From: Patiria miniata | Taxonomy: Eukaryota; Echinodermata; Asteroidea; Valvatida; Asterinidae | Direction: 5' to 3' | DNA: 64,000 nucleotides | Assembly: GCF_015706575.1 (NCBI RefSeq) | Contig: NW_024037056.1 | Coordinates: 9,995,176 to 10,059,175, forward strand | Part shown: piece after piece, positions 56,901 to 63,458 of the stretch | Layout: every line of letters begins with the position of its first letter | How positions within the stretch are numbered: the first letter of the stretch is position 1 | The notes under the pieces: model-generated | What the model was told of the DNA's origin: nothing | Databases searched by the model: none | Seen by the model: the letters and a program-made list of their open reading frames with translations, nothing else | Position numbers and translations under genes: made by a program

Positions 56901-59603
56901 CATCTGTCATGTCTGTATACCAAATTTTACTGCCATTTTTTTTCTTTGATGCATGTACTGATATACATGTACCGAGTACAGGCGACTGTTGCTAATACAA
57001 ATACAAATGCTGGCTTTAGCCAATATTAGGCCTTGGTCCCCTCTGTGCGTATTATGTGCACAATAAACATGATGAATGGGATTGGCATCGTTTCCACTAA
57101 ATAACAAATTCTGAAATGAACTTTTTTTGCTAGGTCCAGCTGAGTTTGTATTAGTCAATGAAATTTAGAGGAAAAAATATATTTTAGCCTGAATTTTGTA
57201 TTAAAAGATTGTGAGTTTATTTGTAAGTTGAGAATGGATTTTTAAGTTGAGAATGGATATAGGAAGAATGCAAATTGAACAAGAGTGAAATCAAGGTCGA
57301 AACCTGAGGTACCTCATAACCCCATAAAACCTGAAGAAAGCTTGAGATATCGCCAGTTTAATTTCGCATTCTCCCCTGAAGCATTCTAAAGCCTCGTATC
57401 TTTTTTTAAAGAATGAATTTGTTTAACATGAATCGCTTTGTCAATTTCATGATGGCAGGTCCTAAATCTCAACGCCAAAAGTCTTGACGAGAGTAAAGCA
57501 GCAAGACTGGTGAAGGCACTCAAGCATCGCAAGTACCGTAACCTGGAGTATCTGCTGTAAGTCTTCGAAAGTCTTAGATCTTGGATAATTCGAAATGTGA
57601 AACCCTTCTTGCTGTCAATCGAAAACCAAGGCTTCATTGCAACTGCATTGTTCTGAAATTTACAAGGACCATTTGTGACTGGCTCCACAAAAAAAGGGTA
57701 TTACATGTATGTCGCAAAAAAATGAAATTGAGCTAACATGGTTGGCATGGTTGGAAAGCCCAAAACGTAAGCTTGCATTTGGTATATAATAGAGCTCCAT
57801 AGTCCCTACCAATCTGGAGATATGATGTATTTGCATATGAATTACTTTTTTTGAGTTCAAATTACACAACTGAGAAAACAGGCTTTAACATAGCTGGCTT
57901 TGTTGTAGAACAACAGAATGATGCACACAAAATGGTTGTTTTCTCCACTTTGTTCATCAAAATCAACATTTCTGTGAATGAAACCTGAAACAGTAGGTAT
58001 TAAAGATGTCGTTCATGATAAAAAATGAAAATCATATTTTGACAAAATGTTCACTCTCTCAATGTTGAGCGGGTCATTACACAATAATGCTCAGCGCAAC
58101 TTAATACCCTTTTTTGTGGAGCCGGTCACATTTGTCCTTAACTCTATTTTATTTTCATTAACCTTTTCATACTCTCAGTTACCTGTTAGCTCCAGCTGAA
58201 AGAAAACATGACAAGATAAAGGCAACTTTTGAGAATAATTTGTTAATGCTAATTCAAAAACAAAACACCATGTTTAAACAAAGTGTATCCAAAATCTGCC
58301 TCTAATGCTTTCTGGTCTTGCAGCTTAAAGGTAGCTAGAGTAGGTCATTTGCAGCTACCCAAAAAGTAACTGCATGACCAAATTATTGTTGAAAAGCATA
58401 CTTGGTTTTAAACTCCCTGTGAAATTATTCTTTCTGGCATGCTGTCATTTTGGAGAAAACAGTAAAAGAATGTCATTTCCAAAGATGTGTCTAAATGTAG
58501 ACGCGTTTTTAAAAATTTCTGTGAGCAGTTCATTTTTAATTCAGCGAAGCTGAGAATGGGTGCGCGCAAGCGTTGACACGACACACACAAGCGCGCGGTT
58601 GCTATAATTCGTCGGTTCAGTGCGTGACATAGCGTAGCTGCAATCAGCTGAATGAGAACGTGTCCTGGACACTGAATTCCGGCGCAATTCAAAACATGAC
58701 TCAACAACCGTGGGATTGAAATCGAGATTCATTATTGTTTTTCTCGGAATGTACTGCATTCACCGAGCTAAAATTTCATCAGGTTAGATGTTAAGCAACC
58801 TTCTTTAGATATTGAGCACTTTTGTTGCTTCAAAGAAAAAAATGCACCCAAATCTATCACAAATGATATACTCTATCGTTTAAGTTCAGGTCACCAGTTG
58901 TAATGGTAAAGACCTAGCGAGACCAATAATTTCAACCAGTCTATAAATCTGTGATTTTATGTCTTGAGATGAGTGGACTCAACTCCAAAGCTGATAGTCA
59001 AGTACATTTTACATGTACATGAATGAAATTACATCCAATAATAATTTCGCAATTATTCATCCCACCTGCAGGTTACGTGATAATCCCCTGACTGATTCAG
59101 GCATAGCCACCGTCATCCGATCGCTTATTGAGAACCACACCGCCACGACCAGCGCGGACAGCGCCCTCAAGCTGACGCATTTCGATCTGGGCAACACCGG
59201 CATGGGCGACGAGGCGGCCACCGAGCTTGCCAGGCTCCTGGCGCTAGACACGCCTCTCTGTAACCTCAACATCAGCGAGAACACGCTATCGGCGGCTGCG
59301 TGGGAGACTATCGTCCAGGGGTTAAAGGTCAACAAGTCCCTGGTGACCTTAAGCGCAGAGTACGCTCACCTGAGCGACACCAGCTGTGTGATGATGACAG
59401 ACGCGGTGATGGACCACGAGAGACTCGAGGAGCTAAACATCGAGGGGAACAGTCTGGGGGAGAGGGCCGGTAAGGCCCTGGCTCAGCTGGTCAAAGATAA
59501 CAGCGTCATCGTCACGATCAACTTGGAGAGGGATAATTCAATCCCGTTGAACATTCAGACGGAAGTAAAGGAGATATTGGAAACGGGATCATATGTGCCT
59601 TAG
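29906..59603 (+). CDS. ERICH3: ERICH3-like glutamate-rich protein with C-terminal LRR domain (12 coding exons)
   Basis: Exons: 29906-29925, 36801-37092, 41247-41411, 41906-42010, 42642-42848, 44041-44245, 45271-45457, 46729-46895, 53442-53522, 53868-56851, 57459-57556, 59072-59603. The product is 1680 aa (human about 1530). Seen: N-terminal M-S-H then A-Y-N-S-L-Q-D-K-H-L and G-Y-F-N-N-T-R, the family signature; a conserved beta-rich module (residues about 285-400) with Q-Q-H-C-G-G-E-N-L and L-S-A-C-C-E-Y-K (I recall this as the DUF4590 region); a D-E-D-F-E-D-E motif; a 995-aa Glu/Lys/Ser exon with an internal duplication; and LRRs at about 1472-1680. Known: vertebrate ERICH3 is tied to cilia and vesicle biology, mechanism unclear. 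The LRR tail is not in the human protein as I remember it, but phase and the absence of a stop or Met between the parts support one gene. It is divergent from SLC22A18. Confidence 0.88.
29975..30083. repeat. 31-bp direct repeat, 78 bp apart
   Basis: CATGTTTGTGATGCATTGC followed by ATTTTTATGTGT occurs at 29975-30005 and 30053-30083, just inside ERICH3 intron 1. Confidence 0.8.
30162..30736. mobile_element. TIR element with GGCAGTGGATAT ends, flanked by TTAATTAA
   Basis: GGCAGTGGATATATTTTGCC at the left and GGCAAAATATCCACTACC at the right, with a subterminal CAGTAAACGTTAGTTTGCCGG on both sides. Contains a tRNA-like segment (30517-30592). A related 150-bp stretch is repeated directly at 30770-30910. 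Confidence 0.72.
30517..30592 (-). repeat. tRNA-like segment, reverse
   Basis: On the minus strand A-box-like GTGCAGTGGTTAAGC and B-box-like GAGTTCGAATCCTG, 75 nt overall. Probably a SINE head or tRNA pseudogene rather than a working tRNA. Confidence 0.5.
31957..32530. repeat. Interspersed repeat (CTGCTTCTGGTTACTCTACC), copy 1
   Basis: GGTTACTCTACCTAC, TTTTGACAGCCCCTACCC, CCCGAAAATCATCAGTTA, then GACACCTCCATATGAT and TTTTCAAATGCCATGT. The same order appears at 35886-36165, and the first part at 43026-43135. Confidence 0.72.
32531..35885. other. ERICH3 intron 1, repeat-poor stretch
   Basis: No gene recognised. AT-rich with many TACATGTA words, a 41-bp tandem duplication (34166-34247) and, near 34840, a CRE-like palindrome TGACGTACGTCA in a less AT-rich block (34790-35850) that could be regulatory. 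Confidence 0.5.
34166..34247. repeat. Two tandem copies of a 41-bp unit
   Basis: AATGTTCTAAATGGAGAACT and the following ATAGATTAGGAACAGAT occur twice in immediate succession, identical except at the end. Confidence 0.85.
35886..36165. repeat. Interspersed repeat, copy 2
   Basis: GCTTCCGGTTACCCTACC, TTTGATAGCCCCTACCCC, CCCGAAAACCATCAGTTA and CACCTCCATATGAT, collinear with 31957-32530. Confidence 0.72.
36801..37092 (+). CDS. ERICH3: ERICH3-like exon 2 (conserved N-terminal module)
   Basis: The acceptor is TTCCACAG and the donor GTAAGA. It encodes P-L-S-A-Y-N-S-L-Q, G-Y-F-N-N-T-R-M-R-R-H-L, R-S-G-L-I-T-R and a basic helix L-D-M-E-R-H-R-Q-A-E-I-K-R-K-L-E. It is nearly collinear with human ERICH3 and has markedly higher GC than the flanks. 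Confidence 0.93.
37202..39544. mobile_element. Host MITE split by a 2-kb insertion, after ERICH3 exon 2
   Basis: TIRs TTATATAACCGACACACAG at the left and CTATATGTCAGTTATATAA at the right, with GATCCTTGTCATTTGATTGG / ATCAAATGACAAGGATC inside. The interior left part matches the MITE at 12556-12904. Positions 37499-39485 are the nested element. Confidence 0.78.
37499..39485. mobile_element. 1,987-bp nested element with eight GTCCTTCCGTTACC boxes
   Basis: TIR GGGCAATTCCAC / GTGGAATTGCCC, target duplication GTAT on both sides (37495-37498, 39486-39489). The 14-mer GTCCTTCCGTTACC occurs exactly at 37861, 38027, 39068, 39082, 39281 and 39460 (plus) and at 38046 and 38060 (minus). 38027-38059 is a perfect 33-base palindrome. 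Also contains a C run at 38676-38697. No transposase frame. Family not recognised; a 4-bp target duplication occurs in Sola- and Academ-type elements among others. Confidence 0.87.
39545..39720. repeat. Hairpin with centre CACTCGGCTTCGCCTCGTG
   Basis: AATATTATCGC, AAAATCTGGACTTTTCC and their inverses flank CACTCGGCTTCGCCTCGTG. The same centre occurs at 40918-40943 in another hairpin. It continues the preceding MITE family. Confidence 0.65.
39756..40338. mobile_element. MITE (CTAGTCTTGGCCCAAG) inserted in a SINE, with a 158-bp tandem duplication
   Basis: CTAGTCTTGGCCCAAGACGC at the left, CTTGGGCCAAGACTAG at the right. TTACTGC / TTACTGT at the borders looks like a 7-bp target duplication. Inside, 39828-39985 is repeated at 39986-40143 with few differences. 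Confidence 0.78.
40346..40494 (-). repeat. SINE (family C) tRNA-like part, reverse
   Basis: AAGTGGCTTGCCCAAGGACA, then the inverse B box GGATTCGAACCCC and inverse A-box text. The other half of this SINE lies left of the MITE (about 39715-39755). Similar to 41716-41856. Confidence 0.7.
40573..41035. mobile_element. TIR element plus CACTCGGCTTCGCCTCGTG hairpin
   Basis: ACACCTGAATAAATCC / GGATTTATTCAGGTGT enclose 40590-40877, then GTGACAGATGAAATGTTCC and its inverse form a hairpin on the CTCGGCTTCGCC centre. Related to the MITE at 37202-39544. Confidence 0.65.
41247..41411 (+). CDS. ERICH3: ERICH3-like exon 3
   Basis: 55 codons, phase 0 at both ends, between TTTCCAG and GTACAG. Ser/Arg/Pro/Lys-rich, with Y-L-S-P-R-A-P and R-P-S-T-A-P, recalling the R-P-Y-T-A-P segment of human ERICH3. 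Confidence 0.82.
41716..41856 (-). repeat. SINE (family C), reverse, between ERICH3 exons 3 and 4
   Basis: Contains AAGTGGCTTGCCCAAGGACA and inverse B box GGATTCGAGCCCC, with inverse A-box-like CCTTAACCATTTGGCC. Ends about 50 bases before exon 4. Confidence 0.7.
41906..42010 (+). CDS. ERICH3: ERICH3-like exon 4
   Basis: 35 codons between TTTTCAG and GTAAGG, starting S-A-I-Y-V-D-Q-D-G and acidic toward the end (D-D-G-I-D-E-V-D). No domain recognised. It is in phase with its neighbours. Confidence 0.8.
42642..42848 (+). CDS. ERICH3: ERICH3-like exon 5
   Basis: 69 codons between ACTTGTAG and GTATAG. It begins L-D-P-D-V-L-N-N-I-T-L, then a Pro/Arg/Ser/Lys-rich basic stretch. High-GC third positions mark it as coding against the AT-rich intron. 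Confidence 0.82.
43026..43135. repeat. Interspersed repeat, copy 3 (partial)
   Basis: CTGCTTCCGGTTACCCGACC and CCCTATTTTTAGGCTGCGACC correspond to the first part of 31957-32530. Confidence 0.6.
43436..43530 (-). repeat. SINE 3' tail fragment
   Basis: (AAT)n followed by TTGTATAGTGCCAAATCC and CAAGGCGCTTCACAGAAA, the usual SINE tail text seen also at 24085. The remaining stretch 43531-44040 shows nothing. Confidence 0.55.
44041..44245 (+). CDS. ERICH3: ERICH3-like exon 6 (start of conserved beta module)
   Basis: The acceptor is TGTTTTAG and the donor GTAAGT. It encodes D-V-T-I-R-Y-R-G then I-N-Q-Q-H-C-G-G-E-N-L-V-V-F-H-G, aligned with Y-Q-Q-H-C-G-G-E-N-L-C-V-Y-K-G in human ERICH3. Ends in phase 1. 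Confidence 0.92.
44297..44440. repeat. Degenerate GGCCATAAGC minisatellite after ERICH3 exon 6
   Basis: About 12 imperfect copies of a 12-base unit of the TGGCCATAAGCC type. Confidence 0.75.
44574..45097. mobile_element. Partial TTAA-type element interrupted by a SINE
   Basis: TTAA then CCCTATGCCTCCAGGG; the interior is the inverse of 52354-52638 (GATCCATCAGGTC, CAAACTGCCTCAGAGTCTGTGG). The right end is lost. The SINE occupies 44625-44959. Confidence 0.68.
44625..44959 (+). repeat. tRNA-derived SINE (family B), forward
   Basis: Head GGGCGGCTTGTGCGTTAAAG and B box GGTTTGAATCCTGG, core TTTCTCCGGGCCCTCCGG, tail ATTATTATTATTTG. Match of 20350-20710. Confidence 0.82.
45271..45457 (+). CDS. ERICH3: ERICH3-like exon 7
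   Basis: The acceptor is CTTCAAG and the donor GTACAG. It encodes R-R-H-R-G-Y-P-F-S-L-T-F-F, I-Q-V-L-R-L-S-A-C-C-E-Y-K and G-G-R-K-G-H-F-K-F, near-identical in pattern to human ERICH3. Ends in phase 2. Confidence 0.93.
46249..46620. repeat. Interspersed repeat, copy of 5658-6090, before ERICH3 exon 8
   Basis: Starts AACCAGTTTGCGTCGGAGG and ends GGCTGGAAAATTTTGCC, collinear with the RAB20-downstream copy. Exon 8 begins 108 bases later. A run of about 18 T lies upstream near 45878. Confidence 0.78.
46729..46895 (+). CDS. ERICH3: ERICH3-like exon 8 (spliced form)
   Basis: The acceptor is CTTGCAG and the donor GTGAGA at 46896. The split Arg is followed by C-M-V-E-A-E-L-A-R-R-E-R, then a Pro/Glu-rich stretch. 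Splicing to 53442 preserves the frame. The same frame stays open past the donor to 47662 (see the alternative exon). Confidence 0.85.
46729..47662 (+). CDS. ERICH3: ERICH3-like exon 8L: alternative read-through terminal exon
   Basis: If the donor at 46896 is not used, the frame continues 255 codons to TAG at 47660-47662, giving a 704-aa protein that lacks the giant acidic exon and the LRRs. The extension is rich in S, N, G, K, E and D, has no hydrophobic segment, and ends in an acidic cluster (S-D-D-D-E-S-D) and S-F-H-Y-S-S. The length of the open frame and its acidic-serine composition, like the gene's own tail, argue for translation. Two ATTAAA signals follow at 47703 and 47724. A MITE starts right after it at 47717. 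Low-complexity frames can stay open by chance, so this is probable rather than proven. Confidence 0.6.
47717..48207. mobile_element. MITE (TAGCTATATTAAATTACTAG) after exon 8L
   Basis: TAGCTATATTAAATTACTAG then AGCGC at the left and the inverse (GCGCTCTAGTAATTTATTAT) at the right; 491 bp. The interior is GC-rich with CGCG words. Confidence 0.8.
48352..48812. mobile_element. hAT-like non-autonomous element with CTCTTAGC duplication
   Basis: CTCTTAGC at 48344-48351 and 48813-48820. Inner ends GGGCTGTGCATC and AATGCACACCCCTA, the usual hAT style. Subterminal GGGTACCCG words occur at both ends. Confidence 0.82.
48856..49394. mobile_element. 539-bp MITE with about 45-bp TIRs
   Basis: TTAGGGACCGTGACCATTC at the left and GAATGGTCACAGTCCCTTAA at the right, continuing inward through TATGAAAAGGGCCCCCC / GGGGGGCCCTTTTCATA. 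A 24-base direct repeat containing TTTCGTGCTGAGAGATGAAA lies inside at about 49160-49205. Confidence 0.83.
49474..50868. mobile_element. MITE family AAAGCTATAGTCCATCATTTG, copy 3, with inserted sequence
   Basis: The ends match 17441-17950. The middle (about 49717-50595) is extra sequence containing two tandem, identical 127-bp units (49717-49843, 49844-49970) with GGCCGCCACCATGCATTTAAG. Confidence 0.83.
50869..52313. other. ERICH3 intron 8 stretch without recognised feature
   Basis: AT-rich sequence with scattered TACATGTA words. No exon, TIR or known repeat recognised; the short open frames lack coding character. Confidence 0.5.
52354..52638. mobile_element. TTAA-flanked MITE, inverse relative of 44574-45097
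   Basis: TTAA at 52350-52353 and 52639-52642. CCCTAACCCTACCAGACGC at the left and CCTGGAGGGTTTGGG at the right. TTAAGCAAGTAGAGGAA also recurs on both sides (52315 and 52639), so a longer flank is duplicated. Confidence 0.7.
52689..53029. mobile_element. 341-bp MITE with 37-bp TIRs
   Basis: CCCACGAACCCGTCAGGAAC at the left, GTTCCTGACGGGTTCTTGGG at the right, inward AGGGAAATTT / GAATTTCCCT; about five mismatches in 37. Ends about 410 bases before ERICH3 exon 9. Confidence 0.83.
53442..53522 (+). CDS. ERICH3: ERICH3-like exon 9 (acidic D-E-D-F-E motif)
   Basis: The acceptor is ATACCAG and the donor GTCAGT. It encodes A-D-A-E-A-E-A-Y-D-D-E-D-F-E-D-E-D-D-K, comparable to the human Y-E-E-D-F-E segment. 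Phase 1 in, phase 1 out. Confidence 0.85.
53868..56851 (+). CDS. ERICH3: ERICH3-like exon 10 (giant Glu/Lys/Ser exon)
   Basis: One open frame of 2,984 bases from acceptor CAACAG to donor GTAAGT, about 995 residues, nearly all E, D, K, S, P, T and Q and predicted disordered. It holds an internal duplication (54576-55095 and 55404-55905) carrying S-F-F-G-K-L-A-D-K-V-K and S-F-F-E-K-L-K-D-K-F motifs, each followed by T-S-S-D-S runs that look like casein kinase 2 sites. The long open frames on the opposite strand are Ser/Leu-rich shadows of this composition. The frame runs 48 codons past the donor before a stop at 56995. Confidence 0.9.
54576..55905 (+). repeat. Internal in-frame duplication in ERICH3 exon 10
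   Basis: Block A (54576-55095) and block B (55404-55905), offset 828-831 nt (a multiple of 3), encode nearly the same 165-175 residues: acidic run, S-F-F-G-K-L-A-D-K-V-K, a Ser/Asp run, K-R-K-P-K-S-R-S-S-S-D-E-E, S-F-[LF]-E-K-L-K-D-K-F, a Ser/Asp run, then S-R-D-D-A-D-E-G. The differences are a few substitutions and small in-frame gaps, so the duplication is fairly recent and both copies remain open. Confidence 0.92.
57459..57556 (+). CDS. ERICH3: ERICH3-like exon 11 (first LRR)
   Basis: The acceptor is GATGGCAG and the donor GTAAGT. It encodes V-L-N-L-N-A-K-S-L-D-E-S-K-A-A-R-L-V-K-A-L then N-L-E-Y-L, one RI-type LRR and the start of the next. It contains no Met, so it cannot begin a separate gene, and it joins exon 10 in phase 0. 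Confidence 0.82.
58326..58882. mobile_element. MITE family AAAGCTATAGTCCATCATTTG, copy 4 (diverged)
   Basis: Collinear with copy 2 (GCAGCTACCCAAAAAGTAAC, CTCCCTGTGAAATTATTC, GAATGTACTGCATTC) but with many changes, so older than copies 1-3. Lies in ERICH3 intron 11. Confidence 0.75.
59072..59603 (+). CDS. ERICH3: ERICH3-like exon 12 (LRRs, stop)
   Basis: The acceptor is CACCTGCAG and the stop is TAG at 59601-59603. The split Leu continues L-R-D-N-P-L-T-D-S-G, then about five 28-residue RI-type LRRs (L-T-H-F-D-L-G-N-T-G-M, L-C-N-L-N-I-S-E-N-T-L, L-E-E-L-N-I-E-G-N-S-L). Coding GC is high. The fold resembles RNase-inhibitor/NLR/RanGAP repeats, a protein-binding scaffold. Confidence 0.88.
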
Positions 59604-59729
59604 GTGAAATGATTAGTTTGAAGCATATTTAGGTGGGACAGAGGGACTTGATTTTCATTTTGGAGATGGGGTTGGACCGATGAGAAAATCCCTTTACTTT
59701 ATATTTTAAAGGACAGGAGTGTACATGTA

Positions 59730-60573
59730 CAGGGTGGTCCCAAAAAAAGTTCAAACATTTTCAAACGTTGATTTCTCAAGATTGGGTAGACATGTTGATA
59801 CCTTTTAACATGTTTAAAGATATTCCTATTATACTACAAGATCTTGGTGGTACAAATGGTAAAAATGGTATTGCAAATAGAGTCTAAATTAAGAAATGGC
59901 GGCCATATACAGAAAAATAGTTTAAAAAACAGTTTACTCACATGCGTGTATGATCATTGTTGCATTTCTTTTGTGCATGCTGTTTAGACCATACCGGTAT
60001 CTCATAATAACACACGTGTGGACAAACTGATTTCTGACCATTTTTTTCTGTGAATGGCTGCAATTTCTTAATTTAGCCTTTATTTTCAATGCCTTTTTCA
60101 CCATAATAATAATAATAATAATCGGCATTTAAGAACGCCCATTTTAGTAAACTAAATCACGGTGCTTACAGTATTATTATTACCCCTGAACATTGGGCCA
60201 ATTAAACATTCCAAATACCATCTCAGCTCCCTGGGGAGTATACAGCTCGATGCTGCCTGTTAGGCGCAAGCAAGCTTAATCAATCACATAACCATCTCTG
60301 CCCTCCCAGGTACCCATTTAACTCCTGGGTGGAGAGAAGCAATGAGTGACAAAGTGCCTTGCCCAAGGGCACACGCACCATGACCCCGCCAGGACTCGAA
60401 CCCACAACCTGCAGCTTTACCCGCAGACCACGAATCAGTGCCCTTAACCACGAGGCCACAGCACTCCAAGATCTTGTAGTTCAGGAATATCATAGAACAA
60501 TTTCAACACGCGTCTCCCCAATTTTGAGAAATCTGCGTATGAAAAAGTGTAAACTTTTTGGGGGGCCACCCTG
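59730..60573. mobile_element. mariner-like MITE in the ERICH3 3' UTR, carrying a SINE
   Basis: TA flanks CAGGGTGGTCCCAAAAAAAG and CTTTTTGGGGGGCCACCCTG. The inner halves carry ACTACAAGATCTTGG / CCAAGATCTTGTAG. The SINE (60104-60475) is inserted inside. No transposase frame. Confidence 0.82.
60104..60475 (-). repeat. tRNA-derived SINE (family A), reverse
   Basis: On the plus strand: (AAT)n tail, GAGCTGAGATGG-inverse text, CTTGCCCAAGGGCACAC, inverse B box GGACTCGAACCCAC and inverse A box TTAACCACGAGGCCACAGC. Match of 4299-4610. Confidence 0.82.
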
Positions 60574-61164
60574 TATGTGCCTTTAAGGGGATGAGTCCAG
60601 TGTAGTATATGGCAAGGGGAGTAAGAGGAATATATTTTTAATTATGGCGATGGGGTTGAACTGATGTAGAGATGGCAAATTTTATTATTTTACTTTGTGT
60701 TGAGGAATAACAGTGATCCGGCTTTTCATCATTGTTTTAAGTAAAAATATACAAAAATTGTGTGTGAAGAAATTTTAAAGTTGTATTTCTCATAATGCTC
60801 ATATCTACCAGTAATCCTTGGCTTCTTGTGTTTTTTTAATAGTATTACTGTGCAGAAGTGCCTTAAATTGTAGTCTTATTGTAGTAAAATTGTCAGTACT
60901 TTAAAGGACTTGCTTTGTCATGATGGGAACAATTATGTCACGTGTACAAAATCCAAATTCAAATGGCGTGACAATTATTCCAGTTAGTGCCTGTATAATT
61001 GTAACCATATCAATGCATGTAAATTCTACAAATTCCGTCCAGTATATTAACATGATTACATGTCATGTACATTGTATTAAAAATCAGATTGTGAATGCAC
61101 CAAAGTACGAAATTGGTGTATGTACTTAACTTTACTATCTGAAATGCAGAAAATCTAGCAGGCC

Positions 61165-61482
61165 TTAGCCTTGGTCAAGGCGTTCACCGGTATGCTCGAT
61201 GATCGATGGTTGACAGTAACATACACGTACACGGCAGCCGCGCGCTATGCACTTGCACATACGTACTGTATGAAGCGCGAACACCGACCTCACGCGGCTA
61301 GGTTTCAATATGCAAATCAGGTGGTGCTGCATGGTTCACTCAGCCCCAACTGATTTGCATAGTGTGGCCTAGCCGCGAGAGGTCGCTGTTCGCGCTTCGT
61401 ACAGTACATATGACGCCAGTGCACTGATCATTGGACTCTATCGTCGAATGCCTTTAAGGCTAACTGGTATACCAAGGCTAAA
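61165..61482. mobile_element. TIR element with inner 56-bp hairpin
   Basis: TTAGCCTTGGT at the left, ACCAAGGCTAA at the right. Inside, 61264-61405 is a hairpin pairing GAAGCGCGAACA and ACCTCACGCGGCTAGG with their inverses, around TGCAAATCA / TGATTTGCA. Confidence 0.68.
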
Positions 61483-61775
61483 TAGTATATTAAATATTCA
61501 CTGAGCCAGCTTAGTATTTCAAACTTTCATAAAAGTGTTTCAAAATGCACCAGGAGTTTCTTTAAAATATTGTTGAACATGAAATAGTTTCCACTTTTAT
61601 CTGCAACTTAGCCTTTTTTTCCTCACTTTGTTCCATTGTTCCGTTTTTGTGTTTAATTTCAAGATTTTATTGTGTTTAATTCGTTATTTACAAATTGAGG
61701 CTGAATATTAGTGTGTGTATACTGGGTGTTAGTGCAACTGCCACCATCATAAAAACAATTCTGTTTTCTTTTTTT

Positions 61776-62431
61776 AATAAATTATTTTGTTGAATTTGTC
61801 TGAAACTGTAGGTAGTGAAAATTGAATGTTAAATTAATTGTGTAAAGAGCTGATTTTAAAGTGATTAACCTTTATGCAGAATCATTATGGAAATACTTAT
61901 TTTTGGTAGGTCAACTTTTTTTTTTGCTGCTTTAGGTTTAGAAGAGGTTGCCTTTAAGATAAAAGCCTGTTATACTTCTGCCTTTAATGTTAACTTCAAT
62001 TTTCAAGGATTAACTACATGTACAATGTACATATATTATTTTTGAAAAGTACGTATAATGAGAGTAAAAGGCTGTAATATGGGAAATAATAGAACTACAT
62101 TTACGTCGATGGAAAACAATAATTATGTACATTTTAAGGACAAGTTGCTTGCTGGAACATTAAAGTAGTGCTTAATGTAAATTTGGAATTTGTTTTTCAG
62201 TGAATTTTAATTGCATGTGACTTTAAGTCTGACGCCGCTGTTAATATTAACCAATCAAAACTAGTCTTATAAACAACTAGGTTTCAGTATTAGTGTCATG
62301 TCGCATCATTTGATTGGACCTCATTAGCTTTAAGATGTTTGCACATCTTTCACATTGCAGTATTGCTTCAAGCAGCGCCTTTCATTAATAACGTTTAAAG
62401 TTAAGAATGTAGTTGTATGAATTCAAATAAA
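61776..62431 (+). terminator. Candidate poly(A) signals of ERICH3
   Basis: AATAAA occurs at 61776-61781 and at 62426-62431, downstream of the last ERICH3 exon in repeat-poor AT-rich sequence. Either would give a 3' UTR above 2 kb that includes the MITE and SINE at 59730-60573. No earlier canonical hexamer was noticed. Confidence 0.3.
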
Positions 62432-62581
62432 GCAAAGAGTAAAATCAAGTTCACGAAGCAAATGGTTTATTTTTTCTATGTGTGCCTTTTCCAATTTTAT
62501 TTTTTTCTGTTTTGCTGATCTGCTGACAACGGTGTGAACATAAACACTAATATGCAGATAAGCATACATTTGTACATATAC

Positions 62582-63135
62582 AGTCGACTCTCGTTTTAGT
62601 ACAAACAATGTTAATACCAATTCTGCTTATAACAAACAATAAAGCCTTGGTCCCAACTGTGCTATGTGCACAATGAATGGGGCGGGCACTCCACTTAAGG
62701 CCAAAAAAAAAAAAAAATCGGTCTCTGGTCAGACCAAAGTTCCGGAATTGACGCGGGGACGCGGCTTTTTTTTTTTTTTTTTTTTTTCTTCAAGCTTGGA
62801 TTGTACAGACAAGGTGGGGTACTATTTTGCTATTTGGTGTCCTCATGTACATTGGTGTCCTCCATAATTTGCCTTGGTGCTCTCGATCATTTGCCTTGGT
62901 GCAATTTCCCATTCCTTGGTGCTCTTTGGTAAAAAAAATTGAGGTGCGGCAATAGAGGGCGCTGTTGGAGCTACCGCGGAACATTTTGGAGAAAAAAAAA
63001 GATTGACGCGCATGATTAAAATCGACGCGCGCGCTGACCAGAGACCGACTTATTTTTGGGGGGGGCCTAATACCAATTTCTGATATTACAAATTATTCGG
63101 CCAGGCCGGTTAAGTCTGTGTTTACGAGAGTCAAA
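62582..63135. mobile_element. Diverged pogo-like MITE with nested element
   Basis: TA then CAGTCGACTCTCG at the left; CGAGAGTCAAATG then TA, degraded, at the right. The inside matches 5414-5600 (CCTTGGTCCCAACTGTGC, TTCGGCC). It is interrupted at 62702-63060. Confidence 0.65.
62702..63060. mobile_element. Nested element with CGGTCTCTGGTCAG ends
   Basis: CGGTCTCTGGTCAG and CTGACCAGAGACCG are inverted ends near A and T runs. Contains a T run of about 20 near 62768 and repeated CCTTGGTGC text. The GGCC border occurs on both sides. Confidence 0.6.
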
Positions 63136-63386
63136 TGTACATGTATATATGCCAAGGTTGTATCAATTCAAGCAGAATACATGTACAGTAAATATATTTC
63201 AATAATCAAGAGTTCAATATAAGGGTTTGCCCTTGACGGATGTATAAACACTGTATGGTATACTCTGTGAATTTACACCATGCCTGATGCAAATTCCAAT
63301 ACATATAGTTTTATTGCGGTACCCGTTGCTACATGTACATCAGATTTGAACCAGCCAACTGATCGCACCAGCCAACCGATCCCGCA

Positions 63387-63458
63387 AGCTCGGTGGTCAA
63401 GTGGTAAGACGTCTGCACTAGAAAGCAGGAAGTCAGGAGTTTGAGTCCCACCCGAGTG
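63387..63458 (+). repeat. tRNA-like segment, forward copy of 13291-13362
   Basis: GCTCGGTGGTCAAGTGG ... GTTTGAGTCCCACCCGAGT: acceptor-like ends pair and A/B boxes are present, but the anticodon-like loop between CTGC and GCAG has 8 bases. A G run follows at about 63480-63503. Confidence 0.5.

Noticed and set aside
63387-63458. Possible functional tRNA gene
   Set aside because: The anticodon-like loop has 8 bases with C where U33 is expected, and a second copy exists at 13291, so a SINE head or pseudogene is more likely.
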